64,000 nucleotides of DNA, taken from Xylaria sp. FL1777 (taxonomy: Eukaryota; Ascomycota; Sordariomycetes; Xylariales; Xylariaceae). Position numbers and translations under genes: made by a program. This document shows, piece after piece, positions 9,887 through 20,300 of this stretch. The stretch is taken from NCBI GenBank assembly GCA_022578965.1, contig MU400528.1:186001-250000 (forward strand), read 5' to 3'. The stretch's first letter is position 1, and every line of letters begins with the position of its first letter. The notes beneath the pieces are model-generated. The model had not been told where the DNA came from, made no database searches, and saw nothing but the letters and a program-made list of their open reading frames with translations.

Positions 9887-12271
9887 CTATTGACCGTCTT
9901 CCATCGTAAGCTCATCGAAATCATCGAGTAATTCGTCCATATTGACTTGCGGCCCGTCATCATCCTCGTCATCCGACGTAGCCATCGACATCTCATCCGG
10001 CTGAGTTTGCCTCTTTGGCTGTTTGTACAGCTGTACACCAGCCCGGTACTCTTCGTCCCCTTCGATGTCCTGCAAAAATTGTTCGAACTCACGATCCATA
10101 CGCTCCTGGTCGGCCTTCTTCGGTAACAACTCTCCCTCATCCTTGGCCATACGCTTGACCTTCCACTGCCGCTTCCTGTTCCTTCTACGGTTCGGGTAGT
10201 GCTTCTTGACGATGACGACATCTGGTATCCTAGAGGAGTATGTGTGGGACTGCTCGATAGCCTCAAATTCCGGGTTGTTGAAAACGGTTCCTGACAGCAT
10301 ATAGCCCATAACGGAATCTCCCGCATTCAGGAGACCACCTAAATGTGTCCGTGCCCAGTATGTCTTGGTGTTTGCACCAAGGTCCGTTGCTCTTGCTACT
10401 TCCACATCTGCTAGAACCCATTTTCCCTTCGTAGGACTAAAATATTGTCAGTAATCATTCCCGAGCTATTGAATCAGAAGTATAGAGTGTGAATTATGTT
10501 TTAGACTCCACATGCGACATTTGAAAGGTCGGATTTCGACAAATACGTGGCGACGTCCAAGGCATTCGTCAAGGTAATACCAATATTCCTCAGAATGAAA
10601 CAGACTCAATGTACGCACCCAACTAATTCGCAGTCCATGATAATGAACTCAACTAAGTCTTTTGCATCTGCTAATGCTCCAAATGGAGCTCGCCAGTATA
10701 CCGGGGAACTGATGTCTGCCGTTTGGAGTGTGGAGGGATCTAATAAGTAAACCGAAGTGCCAATCTTGAAACATATCGAAAGAGGAGAAATATTTCCGGC
10801 TTGTTTAGCAAGTGATATCGGGAGAGCGACCAAATCATCTTTACAAATTGGGATCAGCTCTACAGAAAAGGTGAATTTGAAACTCTTTTTGGCAGTGTGG
10901 CTGTCTTGAGAAATAAGCTCTGACGATTTCTTGACTCGCACTGGCACAACCGAGTTGAGAAAGTCAACAAACTAGAAAACCATTAGTCTTCATAATCGTA
11001 AAGAACTGATCTAGAGCAACATACCTTCTCTGCCTGATTTCTCGCTCCGTAAAAGAAATCGATTCCGTCCTTCGCTTCTTTGATGTTGATGGTATCCCGA
11101 TGTGCTCCGTGTTTTAATATCAGTTGTTCAAGGTACAGAAATGTACGTTTCTGGCATGTTTATCAATACACATATTGCAAGAGACCGAAGTCCATAGCAA
11201 AGAGTTAACTTACGTGAAGAACTTTCTGTAACCCAAGTCAGTATTTTTTTGTGATATAAGATCGACAAAATAAGAGGCCATCACCATCACTTACTTGCCG
11301 TACTTGTACGCTAGCCCTCCACACGTTTGCTGTGTATGACTTGGCACACTCGGGACATTGTTGGTATGCAACGACTAAACTCAGATGAGTAAACGCTCTT
11401 GTCAAAAAAGTACAAGGAATTCGCGGGGCACTTCAGCACCATAAGAAGGTTTTATTTCTCTTTAGACAGCTACAACAGAGAGAGAAAACGAAGTGTTACT
11501 CACCGTATGTAACTTCGAGAGCCTGCTGCATAACCTTGTCTTCTGCAACAGCGGCCTGCACAACTAGTTTGACTCTGACGCGCCGACTGTGGGGTTCAGT
11601 CCAGATGAACGAGGCATCTATTATTCTCGTCCGGTTGAGGCTCAGTTTTTTGAGGCACAGGGCGAGAAGTTCTCGGCTCTCCGGTGCCGCGGTAACCCAG
11701 CTGGTGGGCGCTGCAATATTACAAGATGTCGAGTTAGCTTCGCACTCGGAACGTGGGATTGTAGATCGTAAGGCTCGCTAGGGTCTCGATGGAGAAGTCG
11801 ATTCGTTGTCTACTTACTGTGAAGTAGTTAGTATTATAGGTATTCAAGACACGAGACATAGAGTCGGGGAAAAGGGCATAGAATGTACGCACCGTTGAAG
11901 CCACCGATCACAGTCTTTGCAAAAGTGTAGTGTTGCCTCCCTCTGGATGCCCTGGGATATGTCCTTTGTGAGCTTAAAGCAGTCGTAACACTTGGCGTCG
12001 ATTGCTGTCATTCCATCGATAGGCGCTCCGCAATCCGCACATAGGATCCTGGTATCCGTGGTTAGCCATTTCTACCATGAATGATGCCGCCTCGTTGCGT
12101 AGACCTAGTGCACACTCATCACCCAGAGTAACTAGCATAGCACCTTCAGGTACATTCGAGATCCATGTGGCTGAATGGGTGCAGATGAAGATTCGTGACA
12201 TACGTTGCGGTGACAGCTTGTGTCTGCGCCGGAGCCGCTATGGGCATCGGCGTGTCCAGATCCATCGACAT
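9887..12271 (-). CDS. NMD3: 60S ribosomal export protein Nmd3
   Basis: Adaptor that binds the 60S subunit joining face and recruits exportin Crm1. Eight coding exons: 12271-12204, 12048-11894, 11710-11504, 11374-11295, 11225-11214, 11150-11025, 10971-10619 and 10436-9887, giving 516 residues (yeast Nmd3 has 518). Four zinc-binding CxxC pairs are visible: 26/29, 43/46, 66/69 and 150/153. Further landmarks are RWLQPPTSW (71-79), ESRELLALCLKKLS, FIWTEPHSRR, KRTFLYLEQLILKHGAH, SELISQDSHT, YWRAPFGALAD and HLGGLLNAGDSVMGY. The acidic C-terminus (VNMDELLDDFDELTMEDG) matches the family's nuclear-export region. The intron at 11893-11711 is probably a stwintron, and exon 5 is only 12 nt (Lys-Val-Leu-His); both are described separately. 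Confidence 0.95.
11711..11893 (-). other. Probable [D1,2] stwintron in NMD3
   Basis: Read on the minus strand, exon 2 ends ...CTTCAAC at 11894, followed by G (11893). An internal intron runs 11892-11817 (76 nt, gtgcgt...cacag, branch ACTAAC). The next base is T, so removing the internal intron creates gtaagtag, a perfect donor. The outer intron then ends at 11711 (branch GCTAAC, acceptor ttgcag) and totals 107 nt. Final junction C+CG restores Leu-Gln-Pro-Pro-Thr-Ser-Trp, the conserved Nmd3 motif. One-step splicing from gtgcgt to ttgcag shifts the frame. Confidence 0.8.
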
Positions 12272-13645
12272 GGTGGGCAGTTTCGTGAGGCGGGGGAATA
12301 TATCAAACTAAAGCCTCAAAATGTTGATGGTCGAGTACTTTGGAGTTGAAGTCATTGATTGATTATAAGCACCGCGATAGTATCTAATCGCCACGATAGT
12401 GGTGGGGTTTTTAAAAATATTGCCCCTCGTTTTGATTGATAAGCTTATCTATCAGTGGCTAGAAATGCTAGGTCGACGCCTTGGAAATTTACCTTATAGG
12501 TATACTTGCATGTTGTCTAGCGCTTTACCTTAGTATTACATATATGTAATATATGAGTCTCTCTCGCTACGTTCCTCTATATAAATTATCCTAAGAGGTT
12601 CGGTGAATTTCAGAAGCCATCTACTTAGGTACTTAGCAAAGGAAGAGTCCCTGGGAGGTCATAAACATCCTATAAATAGTATATATATTGCCGGGGAGAG
12701 GGATGGCACATTTAGAGAACTACCGAGGTAGATTGAAATCCTGATGTCAACTGCGCGTACAAATACGCAGGTATGTGTTGCAGATAAAAGGTTGGTATCA
12801 ATAGACATTTTGACTCACGTAGCGAAGTACCTAATTTATAAATAATTAGGTAAATATTTCCCCAAAAATTTAGATATTAGGTAGGTACCTATCGCCATCT
12901 ACCACCGTCCTCTGAGTGATGATAGCCGTCTTCTCTTTTCGAATAGGTAAGTTAAATTGTCGTTGTAGCCCGGTGCGCCGCGCTCACCATCACCTATGCA
13001 GAAGGCAACATCGGTTTCCAGGGGAGGGAGAGTGAAGTGCACTTTTCTGTGCAACTGGAGATATTAACGCCGCCGTTGTCATCACACCAACATCCCAATT
13101 CCGAAAGGCTACACTACACATACATCCCCGATGCGATGACAACGTCCGCAATCCTCGAGCCTGGGCAATCTTAGACTAAGGTTTGGAATCATGAATAGAA
13201 ATATGCCAGGGCCACTATCGATTCCTCGCTGTCTGAGGACCCGTAAGTAGTACTAACAAGACAGTCTCGCCGCAACGTCACCGTGTGAAGGATCTAGATA
13301 GCTAGCTAGCAAGGAATGCACCTTCGCGGGCCTTTACCGAAATATACCGTGGCGCACTGCGATCTTCAAGTCTACGTATTCTACCTGACAACTATCGATC
13401 TACAACCCAATTAAATGATAACTGGTCGGCGCCGAGATACACACATAAAATCATGGTGTGACATAGCAACATGTCGACCACTCGCAAGTTGTATTTTCAC
13501 CCCGGCTCCTTGGCACCTGCGACACAAGCTAGCTAACCCAGGGAATTCGTTTACCATGATGCCATTAGGCTCGGTGTTGAAGACTCCTTCCCGAGAGCCG
13601 TGTCCATCGTCCGTCCGCGGAACTAACATACGGAGCGCTATTTAT

Positions 13646-13663
13646 AAAAAAAAAAAAAAAAAA
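13646..13663 (+). repeat. Run of 18 A
   Basis: Homopolymer following TTTAT. It could be a slippage tract or the tail of an old retroposed copy; I see no other retroposon feature next to it. Confidence 0.9.
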
Positions 13664-14295
13664 TTCAAGCTGAAGATCACGTCATGATGCTAGTAGACAT
13701 CACTGTTTTACATGTACGCAGGCTTATAAATACGTGTGGGCCGCTCTATTAGTACCCATTCAGGAGCGAAGGACAAAATATCGTCCAGCACGAGCATCAC
13801 GATAGGATCGCAAAGCCGTGACTTTTTCGCTTCTCGACGCCACGGCAGGACATGTCGGGGCGAGATCGGATATAGATTCTCCATAGATAAGTAGCGATCT
13901 CCGTTTACCCGTCGCTGTACAAGCAAAAGACAGACATACATGTATTGGCCCGCCAGATATCCGACGTAGATCGATGGCCCTCATAAAGCTCCCTCCTAGC
14001 TTGGTAAGGGCGCAGACGGGATGATTGAATTGCGTGATCCAACTCCACACTAGCAGCATTAACCACCCATCAACGCCCGCTCTGTCAAACGCGGGGCCAT
14101 CTCGGGAGGGTCACAGTATCGACTGGTTTCGCCTCTGCTATCACGATAAATGCGCCGGAGAGTTGGAGTAAGCTTGGGGAACGCGAGGTAATGCAGTGTT
14201 CCATTGGATGACCAGGATTTGCGCCATCGTGCGTTGCTCGCACATCAGTATCTCGACGTGCTACGACATCGGGGAAAGCTCTACACAGTGGCCCA

Positions 14296-14303
14296 TATAA
14301 AAG
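14296..14303 (+). promoter_or_regulatory. Candidate TATA box (TATAAAAG)
   Basis: Good TATA-box match 90 bp upstream of the dioxygenase start codon, a plausible distance for a short 5' leader. Confidence 0.55.
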
Positions 14304-14392
14304 GATGCGGCTCGTCCTTGATTATCGGCATGAGCCTCTGAAGCTGTGCTCTGACTGACTAAGCGAACACTCATAAAGTCTTATCAAAACCC

Positions 14393-15667
14393 ATGGCTCC
14401 TTCTGCTACAACGACCACCGAGACGGTGAGCCCGCCGAAGGGCGCTCGTCTTGAAAGCCAGTACAAGGAGTTTCAGACGTACCACTTCGCAAAGGATATC
14501 GAAGAGGGAAAGATTGCCGGCTTCGAGGCCGCGAAATACCCTCATTATCTGCCTACGTGGGACAAGAACGCAAAGTACCCGCCCCTAGAGCCCTTCGAGC
14601 ACTATGAACACGGCAAGGACGCAGACCCCTCGTTCCCTGACCTCCTCCCTACCACCGCTGAGGTGAAACACCTCACACCGACCATCGGAACTGAAGTCCG
14701 CGGCATCCAACTGAGTTCTCTCAGCGATGCTGGGAAGGATCAGCTCGCGCGCTTCGTCGCCGAGAGAAAGGTTGTAGCCTTCAGGAAGCAAGACCTCAAG
14801 GATCTCCCCATTTCCGAAGCGCTGAAATTCGGTGGTTATTTTGGGCGCCACCACATCCACCCAACAGTAAGTAATTCCTGGAAAGAATGTCTCGCAAGCT
14901 TCAACCGCTCGCGAAACCCCTATGCTTCGCTCAAAATGGCATCACTAATCCACGATGTAGTCCGGCGCACCCGAGGGACACCCGGAGATTCATCTCGTGC
15001 ACCGCGGTGCGGGTGACACCATCTCAGACCAGTATTTTGCGGACCGCGTAAGTTCGGTAGCATGGCACTCCGACGTGTCATATGAACAGCAGCCTCCTGG
15101 AACAACTTTCCTCTATATCCTTGACTCGCCAGAGACTGGTGGTGACACACTCTTCACCAATGCGGTAGAGGCATACAACCGCTTAAGCCCCCTGTTCAAG
15201 GAAAGACTGCACGGTCTAAAGGCCGCCCATTCTGGTGTTGAACAGGTCGCGGTGGCCCATGCTAGAGGAAGTATCAACAGGCGGGAGCCAGTTACCAACG
15301 TTCACCCGATCGTTCGTACCCACCCCGTCACAGGAGAGAAGGCTCTATACGTAAACCCGCAATGTAAGTGATTCCGCCATAAAGAATGTGAAGCGATAAA
15401 GACTAACTCATGACTTTAGTTACTCGCTACATTGTTGGTCTGAAGAGAGAAGAGAGTGAAGCTATTCTCAAGTTCTTGTACCATCATATCGCCTTAGGAG
15501 CTGACTTCCAAGCCCGAGTGAGGTGGGAAGAAGGAACCGTGGTCGTATGGGATAACCGTGTGACTCAGCACACAGCGTTGTTGGACTGGAAGAACGGACA
15601 GCGACGGCATCTGGCGCGTATCACTCCGCAAGCCGAGCGCCCGTACGAGACTCCCTTTGTAAACTAA
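14393..15667 (+). CDS. TauD/TfdA-family alpha-ketoglutarate dioxygenase
   Basis: Fe(II)/2-oxoglutarate dioxygenase of the fungal sulfonate/taurine type (yeast Jlp1 is the model); such enzymes hydroxylate a substrate such as taurine, releasing sulfite. Exons 14393-14866, 14961-15363 and 15420-15667 give 374 residues; introns are 94 and 56 nt with GTAAGT donors. Iron ligands are H194 and D196 in WHSDVSYE and distal H343 in VTQHTALLDW; the 2-oxoglutarate-binding Arg lies in RRHLARITP (355 or 359). The N-terminal block (FQTYHFAKDIEEGKIAGFE, then YPHYLPTWD) is typical of fungal members. A TATA box lies 90 bp upstream. Exact substrate is unknown. Its stop codon ends one base from that of the convergent neighbour. 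Confidence 0.93.
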
Positions 15668-15668
15668 T

Positions 15669-16838
15669 TCATAGAAAGTCGGGTAGGATGTCGCCCAAAT
15701 TGGACTTAGCCTCACTATTTGTTGACTTTCGCTGCCCTCGGATTCGTCTACGTTCATCCTGCCGTTTTTTCAGACGAGCCATGAAATCCATGTCGTCGTC
15801 ATCTGAATTAACCGTCGTCGTCTCCGCCGCTCTTGGTTGATCGCTTATTGGGTTTTCCGTAGCTGTGTAAGAGCTATCAGGTAGCGGTTTGCTGACCTCT
15901 GGAGTCCTCGGCGCTGCAACTCCGGAAGTCGTAGGTACTGGCCGTGGAGATCGATGTGCCATACGATAACTATTTACGGTCTCTGGAAAATTATCGCCTT
16001 CAATATTATGACGATCAGTAGCATCGGATGGCGCTCGTGACTTCGCCTTAAGCTGGCTCGGGGAAACGGCGTCGGATTTTCTGTTAAACCCAGCCGCCGC
16101 GCGGGTCACTGACGTCGCTGACGGTAGCCCATTTAAACGTTGAGCCTGTTTCCCTGGGCTCTGCATTAGACCGTAAAGAGATTGCTTCTGCCATGAATCG
16201 TTGGGATTGTCGGTTCCCGTGCTTTCGTCACCACCGGCATCTCTTTTGAGGAGCTTGCGAGTAGCCAGCTGTTGTTTCTCGGCAAGCGTTTTCCTTTCTT
16301 GCTTGATCTTCACGAGGCCAGTCATCTGCCCGACAACTGGTCGCGAGATATTCCTGATCGTCTGGGCGTTCTCAAGTTCGGAGGCTGTCTTGAGGCGCTT
16401 GTATTCGGCCGCATGTAGATGAGCTGTGAATTGCTGAGCTGTCGCCAAGAACTCATCCTCAACCATTCGATAGCGATCGTCTCCATCTATGCCCTCGATC
16501 ATGAAACTATTATATCTTTAGCTTGAATCCCCTATCATTTAATAAAGATTGGGCGCACTTTTCTTGTGGCGGTTCCGGCGGTGGAGATGTCGACGTAGAT
16601 TGACCTTAACAAGTAGGTTAGAATAGCTACCCGCATTTCTCACAGAAGTTTACCTACGGGGTCGTTTCGAAATCCTTTTTGTGATAACCGCAGCGTTTGA
16701 AGGGGAAACCGCATCTTCTTCGTCTTGACTTCGCCCGGTGTCTTCCTGCTTGACACGCGGAACGGGGCTTGAACGTGCTGACTTGGGAAGCTCAAACGCT
16801 TGTCGCTCACGGCGCTTCCAAGGAAGAACACGGGGCAT
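15669..16838 (-). CDS. Conserved fungal protein of unknown function
   Basis: Exons 16838-16658, 16604-16559 and 16506-15669 give 354 residues. The first donor is gtaggt rather than the nearby gtaaac: only this choice keeps the frame and yields the Pro-rich RQSTSTSPPPEPP (61-73). Introns are 53 and 52 nt; the second uses gtgcgc. A basic N-terminus (MPRVLPWKRRER) is followed by a likely helical conserved block (FMIEGIDGDDRYRMVEDEF, then AQQFTAHLHAAEYKRLK), a disordered Ser/Pro-rich middle, and an acidic-to-basic end (DDDDMDFMARLKKRQDERRR). I recognise no catalytic motif or named family; nuclear localisation is a guess from the basic clusters. Same strand as ECM29, which lies upstream of it. Confidence 0.75.
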
Positions 16839-17331
16839 GATGCAATGAGCTCACATCTGAGCGCATTCTGTAGTTTTATATGTAGCAAGTGAACAAACTT
16901 CTGGAGTTAGTCACGTCTCTTAGATAAAATGAATGAGCGTAGTTGAGAACTAGGTAGGTACTTCTTATATGAAACAGGTGCCTGCCAACGGTATAAGACA
17001 GTGGGTCCCAATTCACCAGACAACCGGTTATACACATATATTGATATAAAGCACATGAATATATGCCAGATTCTTTCGAAGTACCTAGGTACCTACTGTA
17101 TCGATAGGAACCCATATGTAGGTACCTACATAGGTACCTTTACCTCACGATGCATTTCAAGCGTTGTATAAATACTTTTGAGTGAATATCCAATACTTCA
17201 CGAGCAAAGTCTATCTCAATAGAAAGCGAAAACGGAATCATCTCATAGGAAATTCTTGATTTACTCATAGGCCAGCCAGAAAATGAAAACTGGTCTAACT
17301 AACCATATAGCTCTCTTCTACACTATATTTA
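16839..17331. other. Intergenic, rich in TAGGTACCT elements
   Basis: Lies between the ECM29 stop codon and the unknown gene's start. It holds one TACCTAGGTA (17082-17091) and AGGTACCT at 17087, 17120 and 17132. Confidence 0.6.
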
Positions 17332-20300
17332 TCAGCCTCTGAGTTTCTGTGATACCTCATCTAGGAGCCTCTGTACGTCTAGCGATCTTTCGGCTGTCTT
17401 CATCTGCGTCATCTTCTGCAGCATCTCCTCGTTCAAAGAACCCTGCTCATTAACCGCACCAAACACGCCCTTCTTCCATGCCGTCACAAGGGCAAGCAGC
17501 GCCTTCGCTCTGGCCATCCTCAGACTCTCTAACACAACACTCGCTTCATCTTGGAGTAGGAGAGTGAACCATCTCTTTGCCAGCAGGGTTTCATCTATGC
17601 CAGTGGAAACCCCTGACTGGGCTGCTTGATCCAAGAGGTCGATTACGTTAGTGAACAGCGTATCTTTGGCGATGGCGATAGATTGTTTGGCGCCCTCGAC
17701 GGTGGTAACGATGTCGCCGAGAACACTAATCGGTGCGGATCGCATTTTTGAATGGTTATACGCTGTCATGGCTGCCTTTAATGCAGCTTCGGTGGCTTTA
17801 CGCTCCAACTCCGTTAGTTTATGTGCCTCGCCATCCGGAGTCAGATATTCTGACACAAGTGCCACAACATCGGCATACATGTATATATCCTCTCGTACAG
17901 CCGCATAGTCGGCCAACGCTTCGAAAGCATAAGGCCTATACTCGTCATTATTACGTTTCGCCTCGCGGATCGCAATCTTCTTAGTCTGCGAGGATATCGC
18001 CGGGTCGCCTTCCCACAATTTCTTGCCGTGCTTAATAAAAAGGGGATACGCAACTATCAATTTTTCCTTGCCCTTGAATGTTTTTAGCGAGAGTGCCTTC
18101 TCCAACACTGGCCATATTTGTTGGAGGGCAGATTCGTTAAACTGCCCTCCTTTCCCAGCAGCATTGCTCAGAGCGGTAACCATGGAGGCAACGGTAAATG
18201 CGGCGGCGTGCTGTAAAGCCCATTTCGAGGTTTCCAGGCCTTTTGCTACGAGACTTGAGATTTCATTGACATAACGTTTCACTGTATGGTTCCCTCCTGC
18301 ATGCTGATTCCAGGCGGCCTCGCAGACTTCCGAGACATACTCATCTGTATCAAATTTGGCAAAATATGCGAAAGGTAAGAGTCGAGTTTCCAAATCCGTG
18401 AAAGCATCAGGTGACACCTTGGCAATTGCGAGGACAGCGTCTGCTACCTTTTGTCGCCGCGAGTCGTCCTCAGCAGCAAAGTATAGGTCTACTAGCCTGG
18501 TCGTGTAGCGGTCTCTGGTTTCGGGCGACGCAGACCTAAGTAGATACGCAGCACTTTTTGCATATGCTTTGCTAACCTCATTGTTGCGGTCCAAAATTTG
18601 CGTGTGGAGGCTCTTGACGAACATAGCGCTATACGGAGCGAGAAAGATGCTATGACGCAGGGCGAACGTGCTGAGCACCTCACTACAGCCAATCTTCGTT
18701 TGCATTCCGAGGGCCGACTTGATAGTAGCTACTAGCTGAGGAGCTAGTTGCGACATAACAGCTTCGTCAGTAAATCGAAGACAGTCAGTGATGCATTCGA
18801 ACAGCGGGGATCGTGTGGCTGCCTCGCTTCTCAACTTGTCAAGTCCTTCGCGATCTTCCTCGCTAACTCTTTGATAGTAATAATTAATTTGAGCTGGCTC
18901 AACTGTACTCAGTAGTCCGAGAAAATGCGTCGTGATTGTAGGGATGAAAGGCTTCAAGGCGTCACCACCATTCTTTACGACGTCTAAGACTGTGGTGATG
19001 GCTACTAGTTTGACTTCTTGCACAGAGTTCTCTATTCCCTTATCTGATAGCAAGAACGGCAGAACTTGAGTAATCATCGCCTGGGTTGAGGATGAGGAGT
19101 TATTTTCTTTTAATTGAGACACAAGAGTTTTAGAAAGGCCAATGCAAAGTTTAAGCGCAGATTCTCTGACTGAGCCTTTCTGGTCGTCCAAAACTCGCAG
19201 GGCAACTTGCCAGATATCCGTATAGTATTTCTCGTATTTGTGATAGGGTTGTCCGTATATGAGATCGGCAATGGCAGCACAGCTAGCCTCTCTAACGCGC
19301 CACTCGCGACCGTCAAGGATACTTTTAAGTAAGTCGGCCATGATGGCATCGAAATGAATGTCAATCGTGGATGTCTGGTCTTTAACAACAGCTTTCCAAA
19401 TATCATCCATAGATCTCCTCACATTAGGATTGGGGTCGAATTTATATCGATAGAGTTTTGGGTAAATTTTAGGATCGAGTTCGGCATCCGATAGAATAGT
19501 ACTCAACCCGAATCTCCCAAATGCTGAGCGGGCAGTCCAGGTGGCGGCATTTGTTGCAAGGGCCATGAATTTATAGATAAGGCTTTGGTCTCCGACTTCA
19601 TTAGCCAGATTAATGATATCTTTATACGAGGTAATCGATTTGCCTTCGCCAGTAGGCAGCGCCCCTGCATCGAACAGTTCCGTGTCATCGTCAACCTTAA
19701 GCTGCGTTTTCGTGCCAGTAAAACTGCCAACAAGGTCCTTAACAAGGTCACCTTTCAGTGACTTATCGCCCTTCTCGTATACTAAGGCGAGGCCGCGAGA
19801 GGCAGTTTCTTGCACAAGCTCGTCGCGAGCCGTTAATAACCGCATGAAAGCTACTTGACAATCGCGGAGCCGTGACTGGATATCTGGCAGACTGGAGCAA
19901 TATTGAATAACACAAAACAGCCATATACCCGATGCCTTGATCAAGGATGGCTTCGTTTCTTTGCAGTCGCTGACAAATTTATCAAGAGTCTCACTGACTT
20001 GTTCCGGTTTCTTGCGGAGGCTTCTGATGATGTCATCGCCATGTCCAGCTGGTTGGACATCAAGGCTAAGCTGTACTGAATCTGAATCCCAGCGGGCTAT
20101 TGCTGCAGCGATTGCTTCACCAATAGCGAAGTGAACTTCTGTTTGTTTGATTTCCGAGAGACTGAATAATTTCTCCAGAACCTTCCTTGCCGTTGATTCT
20201 CCAGTTTGGGACATTTCGCTTGACTTTGGAATAGCAAGTCTTCCAAGCGTGTGAATAGACTTTTCATTGCCTTTTGTGGCGAAAGACATGAGGCGGTCGA

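Larger units (their letters stand above)
12272..14392. other. Intergenic, no gene seen
   Basis: Upstream region of NMD3 (left) and of the TauD-like gene (right). It includes an AT-rich part with a TAGGTACCT element at 12882-12890 and an 18-nt A run at 13646-13663. Short frames on both strands are not convincing. Confidence 0.55.

Noticed and set aside
13400..13663. Possible SINE-like element ending in an A run
   Set aside because: I found no A and B boxes, no target-site duplication and no second copy in the window.
6076..16838. Possible metabolic cluster (aldehyde dehydrogenase plus dioxygenase)
   Set aside because: They are separated by ribosome-biogenesis genes, and there is no core biosynthetic enzyme, transporter or cluster regulator.
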